Part shown: positions 1 through 6,267 of the stretch, piece after piece | Numbering within the stretch: position 1 is the stretch's first letter | Layout: every line of letters begins with the position of its first letter | Assembly: GCA_947631805.1 (NCBI GenBank) | Contig: CANRNA010000080.1 | Location: 1 to 7,637 of the forward strand | DNA from: an uncultured Oscillospiraceae bacterium | Lineage (GTDB): Bacteria; Bacillota; Clostridia; Oscillospirales; Oscillospiraceae | DNA: 7,637 nt | Reading direction: 5' to 3' | Translations under genes and position numbers: made by a program | The notes under the pieces: generated by a model | Databases searched by the model: none | Told to the model about the DNA's origin: nothing | The model's input: only the letters and a program-made list of their open reading frames with translations

Positions 1-209
1 GTGTCGCCGATGCCCTCCAGCTCCTTGAACCAGAGCTTGGCGTGCTCCTTCTCGTTGTCGGCGGTCTTCAAAAACAGGGCCGCGATCTGCTCAAAGCCCT
101 CCTTCTTGGCCTTGGAGGCGAAATAGGTGTACTTGTTGCGGGCCTGGGACTCACCGGCGAAGGCGGCTTCCAGGTTCTTCTCGGTCTGTGTTCCGGCGTA
201 TTTGCTCAT
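1..209 (-). CDS. rbr: Rubrerythrin, N-terminal part (cut by the window edge)
   Basis: The reverse strand from the ATG at 209-207 encodes 69 residues beginning MSKYAGTQTEKNLEAAFAGE before the window ends. This is the start of the ferritin-like four-helix domain of rubrerythrin, a cytoplasmic non-haem di-iron protein that reduces hydrogen peroxide in anaerobes. Visible iron-site residues are Glu20 (in GESQARNKY), Glu53 and His56 (in ENEKEH-like DNEKEH). Their numbering matches what I recall for the Desulfovibrio vulgaris enzyme. The rest of the di-iron site and the usual C-terminal rubredoxin domain lie outside the window, so a rubredoxin-less variant cannot be excluded. A ribosome binding site AAAGGAG (complement of 220-226) sits 10 nt before the ATG. 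The gene is transcribed divergently from uppP and has its own strong promoter at 274-303. Confidence 0.95.
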   Translation of the reverse strand, partial: MSKYAGTQTEKNLEAAFAGESQARNKYTYFASKAKKEGFEQIAALFLKTADNEKEHAKLWFKELEGIGD

Positions 210-273
210 AGCGGCATATCTCCTTTGCAATAATGATTTACCATGAATGGGGGCCACGGGACCTGCCCATCCA

Positions 274-303
274 ATACTATCACATTCCACCGGAAGCTGT
301 CAA
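274..303 (-). promoter_or_regulatory. SigmaA-type promoter for rubrerythrin
   Basis: On the minus strand a perfect -35 TTGACA (303-298) is followed after 18 bp by TAGTAT (279-274). A TG at 282-281 placed one base upstream gives an extended -10. Transcription would begin near 267 and run about 58 nt to the rubrerythrin ATG at 209. The element is in the right place and direction and is close to consensus. It has not been tested. Confidence 0.75.
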
Positions 304-334
304 TCGGTTCCTGAAATGGGGGCGCGGCGACGCC

Positions 335-363
335 TTGCATTTTCCCGGCGGATATGGTAATAT
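335..363 (+). promoter_or_regulatory. Promoter for the uppP-ftsK-mrnC-rqcH operon
   Basis: TAATAT (358-363), preceded by TG at 355-356, forms an extended -10. A weak -35, TTGCAT (335-340), lies 17 bp upstream. Transcription would start near 370, leaving a leader of about 50 nt before the uppP ATG. The two -35 boxes of this promoter and the divergent rubrerythrin promoter are only 31 bp apart (304-334), so a regulator or supercoiling could influence both. No other promoter-like sequence was noticed before any downstream gene of the operon, whose gaps are 20 nt or less. Confidence 0.65.
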
Positions 364-381
364 ACTATTTCAAGTAAACAT

Positions 382-396
382 AACGCCGCGGGCGTT
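382..396 (+). repeat. Small perfect inverted repeat in the uppP leader
   Basis: AACGCC (382-387), spacer GCG and GGCGTT (391-396) form a 6-bp stem followed by TT and then GC. It lies between the predicted transcription start and the uppP ribosome binding site at 407-414. It could be a short mRNA hairpin or a protein-binding site. It is too short to call a terminator or attenuator with confidence. Confidence 0.4.
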
Positions 397-406
397 TTGC
401 ATAAGC

Positions 407-414
407 GGAAGGAG
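407..414 (+). promoter_or_regulatory. Ribosome binding site that sets the uppP start
   Basis: GGAAGGAG lies 6 nt before the ATG at 421. The reading frame is also open from a TTG at 397, but that codon lies upstream of this site, so 421 is the start chosen. Confidence 0.8.
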
Positions 415-420
415 AACGTC

Positions 421-1269
421 ATGATCATTTTATACGCCGCGATATTGGGGCTGGTCCAGGGTGTGGCGGAGTTTCTGCCCATATCCAGCTCCGGCCATCT
501 GGCCCTGCTGGAGAACATACTGGGCGGCAGCGGGCTGATGGAGCTGGACGGGAGCGCCTTTTTCAACATCATGCTCCACCTGGCCACGCTGGTGGCGGTG
601 TGTGTCGCCTACTGGCGGGACATCGTGGACATGCTCTTTGAGGTGGGCAATATGGCCGGTGACCTGGTCCATGGCAGGGGCCTGTCGGCCAAGGGCAACC
701 CCACCAGAAAGCTGATCTACATGATCATCCTGGCCACGGTGCCCCTGTTCGTCATCGTGCCCTTCAACGACGCCATCGAGAGCCTGAACGAGATACCCTG
801 GTTCATCGGTGCGGCCCTGATCCTGACGGGGACGCTGCTGTACATATCCGACCGGCTGCCCAGGGGCAAGAAGACGGAGAAGTCCATGACCGCTCTGGAC
901 GCGGTGGTCATCGGCGTGGCCCAGGGGCTGGCCACCATACCGGGCCTGTCCCGGTCCGGGACCACCATCACCGCCGGTATGGCCAGGGGACTGCGCCGCT
1001 CCTTCGCGGTGCGGTTCTCCTTCCTCATCAGCCTCCTGTCCGTCAGCGGCGCGGTGGTGCTGCAGGTGCTGGACGTGATAAAGGAGGGCATCGACACGGC
1101 CATGCTCCCCGCCTACGGGGTGGGAATGCTGGTGGCCGGCGTGAGCGGGTATCTGTCCATCCGGCTGCTCCAGCGCATCGTGCGCAAGGGGCGGTTCGGG
1201 GGCTTCGCCTATTACTGCTGGATCGTGGGCGCGGTGAGCATCGTCGTCTGGCTCCGGCTGAGTCTGTAA
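421..1269 (+). CDS. uppP: Undecaprenyl-diphosphatase UppP (BacA family)
   Basis: The 282-residue membrane protein dephosphorylates undecaprenyl pyrophosphate to the monophosphate. This recycles the lipid carrier for peptidoglycan and other wall polymers, and in this family also gives bacitracin tolerance. Family motifs are clear: the (E/Q)xxxE motif as QGVAE (Gln13, Glu17), then FLPISSSGH with Ser23 and His26. The second motif is PGLSRSGTT (174-182), with Arg178 equivalent to the catalytic arginine of the Escherichia coli enzyme. Hydrophobic segments run through the whole length, for example around 48-65, 99-116, 126-142, 200-220 and 262-280, as expected for a polytopic membrane enzyme of normal length. 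The start at 421 is chosen for its ribosome binding site. It is the first gene of the operon, 20 nt before ftsK, and so links lipid-carrier recycling with a division and segregation gene. Confidence 0.97.
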   Translation: MIILYAAILGLVQGVAEFLPISSSGHLALLENILGGSGLMELDGSAFFNIMLHLATLVAVCVAYWRDIVDMLFEVGNMAGDLVHGRGLSAKGNPTRKLIYMIILATVPLFVIVPFNDAIESLNEIPWFIGAALILTGTLLYISDRLPRGKKTEKSMTALDAVVIGVAQGLATIPGLSRSGTTITAGMARGLRRSFAVRFSFLISLLSVSGAVVLQVLDVIKEGIDTAMLPAYGVGMLVAGVSGYLSIRLLQRIVRKGRFGGFAYYCWIVGAVSIVVWLRLSL

Positions 1270-1289
1270 GTCGTTTTTGAGGTCGATAT

Positions 1290-4238
1290 ATGGCACAGAA
1301 GAAGACATCCTCCTCCGGCCGGGGCGGGGCGAAAAAGCCGACGTCCACGGCCAGGAGCGGGGGAACGAAAAAGAAGACCGCCTCCGCCTCCCGGAGCGGG
1401 AGCAGCCGGAAGGGCCAGACCCAGAGCAAGCGCTCTCCGGCCCGGTCCGGACAGTCCAGGAGCGGGAGCGGCTCTAAGCGGAGCGCGCCCTCCCGGAGCA
1501 GGGCCAGCGCCCCCCAGCCCCGCCGCCCCATCCGGCGGCAGGTGGGATGCGTGGTGCTGCTGTTTCTGGGGCTGATCGCGTCCATCGGCTATTTCCGTGC
1601 GGACGGGTGGCTGGTGGGCATCTTCCGGCAGGTGGGCGCCGGGCTGTTCGGCTGGGGCTTTTACCTGGTGCCGGTGTGCCTGCTGTGGGGCTCCGCCATC
1701 CTGGGGTTCCACCGGGGCCGCCCGGTGGCGGCCCGGCTGGTGTGCGTGATGTGCCTGCCGGTGGTGTTCGGCGCCTTCGTCCACACGCTGCTGTTTGCCA
1801 GGGAAGGGGTGTATACGGCCGGTGTGAACTACGGGGTGAAGCTCCTGTGGCGGCTGGGTCAGGACATGACCGAGCACTGCGGCGGCGTGCTGGGCGGCAC
1901 CATAGGCATAGGACTGAAAAAGTCCGTGGGCGTTGTGGGCAGCTTCGTGGTGCTGGTGGCGGCGTTTTTGCTGCTGCTCATCAAGGGGCTCCGTCTGTCC
2001 ATCGGGGAGATGGTGGCCCAGTTCAGGGACCGGCCCCGGCTGGAATATGGGCTGGAGCCGGACGAGCCCATGGAGGACGATATCATCGACCCGGAGGACT
2101 ATCTGTTCCCCCTGGACGGGTCCAAGCCCATCCGCAGGGCCGCTCCGCCTCCCGAGACGCCCCCCGCGCCTGTCCGGCCCGCCCCCCAGAAGAGCCAGGC
2201 CGCAAAGGCCCCGGCTCCCAGGACCCAGGCCAAGGCCCCCCGGCGCAGCTTTTACGACCAGAGCCGGGAGGAGGCCAAGGACGAGCTGTTCGCCGAGTTC
2301 GAGGTGGACCCGGAGGCCATGATGAAGGTCCAGGCCGCTCTGCACGTGCAGAAGGCCCAGAAGAGCAAAAAAGCGGCCGCCCCTGCCCAGCCCCCCAAGC
2401 CGAGGCCCCAGCAGACGGCCAAAAAGCCTCCCGCCCAGACGGCGGAGGAGGAGCCTGCACGGGATGTGGAGCCGCTCTCCGTCCAGGAGGCGGCGGATAT
2501 CGCCGGGGTGCAGATCCAGTCCGCGGATATGGACGCGGGCGCGGCGGCCCCGGAAAAGCTGAAAATAGACAAGGACGCGGAGGCGGCCGCCGTGGCGCTG
2601 GAGATAGAGCAGGCGGCGGAGGAGGACAAGCCGGAGTATATCTTCCCCTCTGTGGAGCTGCTCAACCGCAGCGGCGACGCCACCTACGGCCAGGAGGGAG
2701 ACCTGGACGAGACCCAGGAGCAGCTGGAGAGCGCCATCCGCTCCTTCGGCGTGGGGGCCAGCGTGGTGGGCGCCGTCCACGGGCCCACCATCACCCTGTA
2801 CGAGCTGAAGCTGGAGCAGGGGGTCAAGCTGAACAAGATCACAAACCTGGCCGGGGACATCGCCCTGAGCCTGGGTGTGGTCAGCGTGCGCATCGCCCCC
2901 ATCCCGGACAAGATATCCACCGTGGGGGTGGAGGTGCCCAACAAGAACGTGCGCACCGTGTGGCTGGGGGACGTGATAGACTCCGACGCCTTCCGGAACG
3001 CCAAAAACAAGCTGAGCGTGGCCCTGGGCAAGGATATCGGCGGCAACATCATCGTGGGCAACATCGCCAAGATGCCCCACGTGCTCATCGCCGGCACCAC
3101 CGGCTCGGGCAAGTCCGTGTGCATCAACTCCCTGATACTGAGCCTGCTGTACAAGTCCACCCCGGACGAGGTACGCATGATCATGATAGACCCCAAGATG
3201 GTGGAGCTGGGCATTTATAACGGCATGCCCCACCTGTACGTGCCCGTGGTCACCGACCCGAAAAAGGCGGCGGGGGCCCTGCAGTGGTCCGTGGTGGAGA
3301 TGCTCAAGCGCTACAGGCTGTTCTCCGAGGAGGGCGTCCGGGACCTGGCGGGGTACAACACCGTCCGCCGGAACCGGGGGGAGGAGACCCTGCCCCAGGT
3401 GGTTATCATCATCGACGAGCTGGCCGACCTGATGATGGTGGCCTCCAAGGAGGTGGAGGAGTCCATCTGCCGCGTGGCCCAGATGGGCCGCGCCGCAGGC
3501 ATGCACCTGGTGGTGGCCACCCAGCGGCCCTCCGCGGACGTGATCACCGGCCTGATGAAGGCCAATATCCCCAGCCGCATCGCCTTCGCGGTGTCCAGCT
3601 CCCTGGAGAGCCGGATCATCCTGGACCAGCAGGGGGCGGAAAAGCTGGTGGGCGCGGGCGATATGCTCTATTCCCCCATCGGCAGCAAGCCCGTCCGCGT
3701 CCAGGGCGCCTTCGTCACCGACGAGGAGCGGGAGGAGATCATCAACTTTGTGAAGAAAGAGGCCGAGGCCGAGTACAGCGACGAGATACTGGCGGAGATC
3801 GAGAAGGCCGCCGCCGACAAGGGCGAGAAGAACGCCCAGCCCGAGGAGGACGCGGGGCCGAAGAACGACTACGACGAGCTTCTGCCCCAGGCGGTGGACG
3901 TGATATTCGAGACGAAGCAGGCCTCCGTGAGCATGCTCCAGCGGCGGCTGAAGCTGGGCTATTCCCGAGCCGCCCGGCTCATCGACCAGCTGGAGGAGGT
4001 GGGCGTGGTGGGCCCCTACGAGGGCTCCAAGCCCCGGCAGATCGTGCTGACGAAGCAGCAGTGGCAGGAGATGCAGTACGCCCACGGCACCGCGCCTGTG
4101 GACACCATCGCCCAGGAATTCGCCCAGGTGTCCGAGAGCGACGAGTTCGCCCCCACCGCCGAGGAGGAGGGGGATAAGGACCCGGCGGCTATACCCGCCG
4201 GGGGGCCGGAGCCCAGTGAGGAGGACGAGCTGCTGTGA
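1290..4238 (+). CDS. ftsK: DNA translocase FtsK/SpoIIIE
   Basis: This 982-residue septal DNA pump uses ATP to move chromosomal DNA through the closing division or sporulation septum. Order of parts: a basic Ser/Arg/Lys/Gly-rich N-terminus (1-83); about four membrane segments (86-104, 117-140, 148-169, 212-232); a low-complexity Ala/Pro/Lys and acidic linker (about 240-450); the alpha domain (about 455-560); and the RecA-like beta motor. The motor carries Walker A GTTGSGKS (602-609; bases 3093-3116) and Walker B VVIIIDE (704-710), followed by ATQRPSADVITG (743-754). A winged-helix gamma domain (about 862-928) reads DNA orientation. An extra tail (about 947-982) is very acidic. Four membrane segments fit FtsK/SpoIIIE rather than soluble SftA. 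The start has TGAGGT at 1278-1283. The sequence alone does not show whether it serves vegetative division, sporulation or both, so spoIIIE is an equally valid name. Confidence 0.96.
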   Translation: MAQKKTSSSGRGGAKKPTSTARSGGTKKKTASASRSGSSRKGQTQSKRSPARSGQSRSGSGSKRSAPSRSRASAPQPRRPIRRQVGCVVLLFLGLIASIGYFRADGWLVGIFRQVGAGLFGWGFYLVPVCLLWGSAILGFHRGRPVAARLVCVMCLPVVFGAFVHTLLFAREGVYTAGVNYGVKLLWRLGQDMTEHCGGVLGGTIGIGLKKSVGVVGSFVVLVAAFLLLLIKGLRLSIGEMVAQFRDRPRLEYGLEPDEPMEDDIIDPEDYLFPLDGSKPIRRAAPPPETPPAPVRPAPQKSQAAKAPAPRTQAKAPRRSFYDQSREEAKDELFAEFEVDPEAMMKVQAALHVQKAQKSKKAAAPAQPPKPRPQQTAKKPPAQTAEEEPARDVEPLSVQEAADIAGVQIQSADMDAGAAAPEKLKIDKDAEAAAVALEIEQAAEEDKPEYIFPSVELLNRSGDATYGQEGDLDETQEQLESAIRSFGVGASVVGAVHGPTITLYELKLEQGVKLNKITNLAGDIALSLGVVSVRIAPIPDKISTVGVEVPNKNVRTVWLGDVIDSDAFRNAKNKLSVALGKDIGGNIIVGNIAKMPHVLIAGTTGSGKSVCINSLILSLLYKSTPDEVRMIMIDPKMVELGIYNGMPHLYVPVVTDPKKAAGALQWSVVEMLKRYRLFSEEGVRDLAGYNTVRRNRGEETLPQVVIIIDELADLMMVASKEVEESICRVAQMGRAAGMHLVVATQRPSADVITGLMKANIPSRIAFAVSSSLESRIILDQQGAEKLVGAGDMLYSPIGSKPVRVQGAFVTDEEREEIINFVKKEAEAEYSDEILAEIEKAAADKGEKNAQPEEDAGPKNDYDELLPQAVDVIFETKQASVSMLQRRLKLGYSRAARLIDQLEEVGVVGPYEGSKPRQIVLTKQQWQEMQYAHGTAPVDTIAQEFAQVSESDEFAPTAEEEGDKDPAAIPAGGPEPSEEDELL

Positions 4239-4645
4239 CGGATATATACGCGCCCCTGGACGACGCCGGGCTCCAGGCCATGGGCGCGCTGGAGCTGGCT
4301 TATGTGGGCGACGGGGTGTACGAGCTTCTCGTGCGCACCCATCTGGCCCGCCTGGGGGCGGCCCGGGTGGGGCAGATGCACCATGCGGCGGTGGCATACG
4401 TGTCCGCCCCCGCCCAGGCCGCCGCGGCCGAGAGCCTGGCGCCCTATATGACCGAGGAGGAGCGGCGGGTCTTCCACCGGGGGCGGAACGCCCACGTGCA
4501 CGGCTGTCCCGCCGGGTGCACCGTAGCCCAGTACCACGCGGCCACGGCTCTGGAGGCCCTGTTCGGCTATCTGTGGCTGTCCGGCCGATCGGAGCGGGCG
4601 GGGGAGCTTTTTGAACGGATATGGGAGGAAGACCATGCCTCTTGA
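4235..4645 (+). CDS. mrnC: Mini-ribonuclease III (MrnC)
   Basis: This 136-residue protein is a lone RNase III catalytic domain without the double-stranded RNA-binding domain, the hallmark of Mini-III. In Bacillus subtilis MrnC trims the 5' and 3' ends of 23S rRNA in pre-50S particles. Signature segments are LELAYVGDGVYELLVR (near 18-34), containing the conserved Asp26 of the catalytic loop, then HRGRNA (81-86), and YHAATALEALFGYLWL (100-115), containing Glu107, the probable second metal ligand. The length is typical of the family. The GTG start overlaps the ftsK stop as GTGA (4235-4238). A GAGGAGG at 4218-4224 inside the end of ftsK gives 10-nt spacing, so translation is probably coupled to ftsK. 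The gene overlaps rqcH by 11 nt downstream. Confidence 0.93.
   Translation: MTDIYAPLDDAGLQAMGALELAYVGDGVYELLVRTHLARLGAARVGQMHHAAVAYVSAPAQAAAAESLAPYMTEEERRVFHRGRNAHVHGCPAGCTVAQYHAATALEALFGYLWLSGRSERAGELFERIWEEDHAS
4623..4630 (+). promoter_or_regulatory. Ribosome binding site that sets the rqcH start
   Basis: GGGAGGAA lies inside the end of mrnC with its GGAGG core 6 nt before the ATG at 4635. The frame is open further upstream from a TTG at 4611, but that would place the site inside the gene, so 4635 is preferred. Confidence 0.75.
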
Positions 4646-6221
4646 CGCCATCTTTATAGGAGAGCTTGGCCGGGAGCTGAACGAGCGGCTCACCGGCATG
4701 AAGATAGACCGTGTCCAGCAGCCGGAAAAGGACACGGTCCTGCTCGTATTGCGGGGCAATGGGGGCGGGGCCAGGCTGCTTATATGCTTCGGCTCCGGCT
4801 CGGCCCGGATATGCCTGACCGGGGCGGAGTATGAAAATCCCGCCCAGCCGCCTATGTTCTGCATGCTGCTGCGCAAGCACCTGCTGGGGGGGCGGATAAC
4901 CGGCGTGACCCAGCCGGAGGGGGAGCGGATGCTCCTGGTGGGGCTGACCGCCTACGACGACATGGGCGAGGCCGTGTCCAGGACCCTGGCAGTGGAGCTT
5001 TTGGGGCGCAACGCCAATCTGATACTGGTGGACGAGACGGGCCGCATCGTGGACGCCGCCCGCCGGGTGGACGAGGAGATGAGCCCCCTGCGCCAGCTGA
5101 TGCCGGGGCTGCTCTATCGGCTGCCACCCAAGCCGGAGCCGGGGCGGTTTTCCGGGCTGTCCCCCCTTGTGCGCCGGGAGATGGAGTGGCGGGGCCTGCC
5201 CCCGGAGCGGGCCAGCCTGGAGGGCGTGACGCCCACGCCCACCATGCTGGTAGAGCAGGGCCAGCCCAAGGACTTCACCTTCCTGCCCATTTTGCAGTAC
5301 GGCCCGTCGGTGGAGAGCGTGACATACCCCGGCTGGTCGGCCCTGCTGGAGGCCTTTTATGCCGAGAAGGACAGGGTAGGACACCTGAAGGGCCGGGCCC
5401 GGAGCCTGACAAAGCTTGTCCGCAGCGCCAAAAACCGCACGGAGAAGAAGCTGGCCCTGCGCCTGCAGGAGCTGGCCGCCACGGCCGACAGGGAGGAGGA
5501 TAAGCGCCGAGGGGACCTGATCACCGCCAATATCTGGCGGATGAAGCCAGGCATGGCCAGCGTCACGGTGGAGGATTTCTATGAGCCTGGGTCCCCGGCT
5601 GTCACGGTGCCTCTTGACCCGAGAAAGTCCCCCCAGCAAAACGCCGCCGCCTGCTATAAGCAGTACACCAAGAAAAAGACCGCTAGGGAACACCTGACGG
5701 CCCTGATAGAGGAGAACCGGACGGAGGCGGACTATCTGGCCTCCATCGCCGCGGAGCTGGACCGGGCCCAGACCCAGGGGGACCTGGACGTGATACGCCA
5801 GGAGCTGGTCCAGGCGGGCTATGTCCGGGAGCCAAAGGGGAAGGGCAAGCGCCGGGAGAGGCCCGCCCAGCCGATGCGGTTTGTCACTTCCGGGGGACTG
5901 GAGGTGCTGGTGGGGCGCAGCAACCTGCAAAACGACGAGCTCACCTTCCGAATCGCCCGGCGGACGGACCTGTGGCTCCACGCCCAAAAGCTCCACGGGG
6001 CCCATGTCATCCTCCGGTGTGAGGGTGCCGAGCCGGACGAGAGGAGCGTATACGAGGCGGCCTCCCTGGCGGCGTTTTACTCCGAGGGGAGCCAGGCCGG
6101 GCGGGCGGCGGTGGACGCGACCCAGGCCCGGAACGTGAAAAAGCCCAGGGGGGCCCGGCCCGGCATGGTCATATATACCGGCCAGCGGACCATCATGGCG
6201 GAGCCGAAAAAGGATATATGA
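4635..6221 (+). CDS. rqcH: RqcH/FbpA-type NFACT protein, ribosome quality control
   Basis: The 528-residue product belongs to the NFACT (Rqc2/NEMF/RqcH) family, often annotated as fibronectin-binding protein. In Bacillus subtilis RqcH binds 50S subunits still carrying peptidyl-tRNA after ribosome splitting and directs addition of C-terminal alanine tails that mark the nascent chain for degradation. Visible parts: the NFACT-N domain with DAIF near the start (Asp4), NPAQPPMFCMLLRKHLLGG (68-86) and ELLGRNANLILVDE (121-134); a helical region with a probable coiled coil (about 240-395); and the NFACT-R domain with RTDLWLHAQKLHGAHVILR (443-461) and VKKPRGARPGMVIYT (501-515). At the place of the Asp97-Arg98 pair known from B. 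subtilis it has Glu97-Arg98. The length is slightly below the usual 550-580. It is the last gene of the operon, followed by a hairpin. Confidence 0.93.
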   Translation: MPLDAIFIGELGRELNERLTGMKIDRVQQPEKDTVLLVLRGNGGGARLLICFGSGSARICLTGAEYENPAQPPMFCMLLRKHLLGGRITGVTQPEGERMLLVGLTAYDDMGEAVSRTLAVELLGRNANLILVDETGRIVDAARRVDEEMSPLRQLMPGLLYRLPPKPEPGRFSGLSPLVRREMEWRGLPPERASLEGVTPTPTMLVEQGQPKDFTFLPILQYGPSVESVTYPGWSALLEAFYAEKDRVGHLKGRARSLTKLVRSAKNRTEKKLALRLQELAATADREEDKRRGDLITANIWRMKPGMASVTVEDFYEPGSPAVTVPLDPRKSPQQNAAACYKQYTKKKTAREHLTALIEENRTEADYLASIAAELDRAQTQGDLDVIRQELVQAGYVREPKGKGKRRERPAQPMRFVTSGGLEVLVGRSNLQNDELTFRIARRTDLWLHAQKLHGAHVILRCEGAEPDERSVYEAASLAAFYSEGSQAGRAAVDATQARNVKKPRGARPGMVIYTGQRTIMAEPKKDI

Positions 6222-6226
6222 AACGA

Positions 6227-6253
6227 TTCTCCCGCGGGAAACCCGCGGGAGAA
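6227..6253. terminator. Hairpin between convergent genes, likely bidirectional terminator
   Basis: TTCTCCCGCGGG (6227-6238), loop AAA, and CCCGCGGGAGAA (6242-6253) form a perfect 12-bp stem. It starts 5 nt after the rqcH stop and ends 14 nt before the stop of the opposing SLH gene. The U-tracts are poor: downstream bases read ATATTTC on the plus strand and TCGTTTC on the minus strand. It is therefore not a textbook terminator, but stem strength and position support termination of both transcripts, more convincingly the minus-strand one. Confidence 0.65.
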
Positions 6254-6267
6254 ATATTTCATCCGTC

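Noticed and set aside
430..1308. A minus-strand open frame of 292 codons opposite uppP
   Set aside because: Its His/Gly/Gln-rich translation resembles no family and lies fully antisense to uppP, whose motifs are intact.
1801..1808. GGGAAGGG, a match to the Escherichia coli FtsK orienting sequence GGGNAGGG
   Set aside because: A single match in GC-rich coding DNA is expected by chance, and Firmicutes translocases use different orienting sequences.
1212..6005. A minus-strand frame without stop codons for almost 4.8 kb, opposite ftsK, mrnC and rqcH
   Set aside because: It is the mirror of GC-rich third codon positions in the plus-strand genes. Its translation is low-complexity (Gly/His/Leu/Pro-rich) with no recognisable domain, and the plus strand here carries four well-recognised family proteins.
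421..6221. Possibility that the operon is a mobile, defence or biosynthetic system
   Set aside because: All four genes are widespread housekeeping families with uniform composition, and no integrase, transposase, terminal repeats or toxin-antitoxin pair is present.
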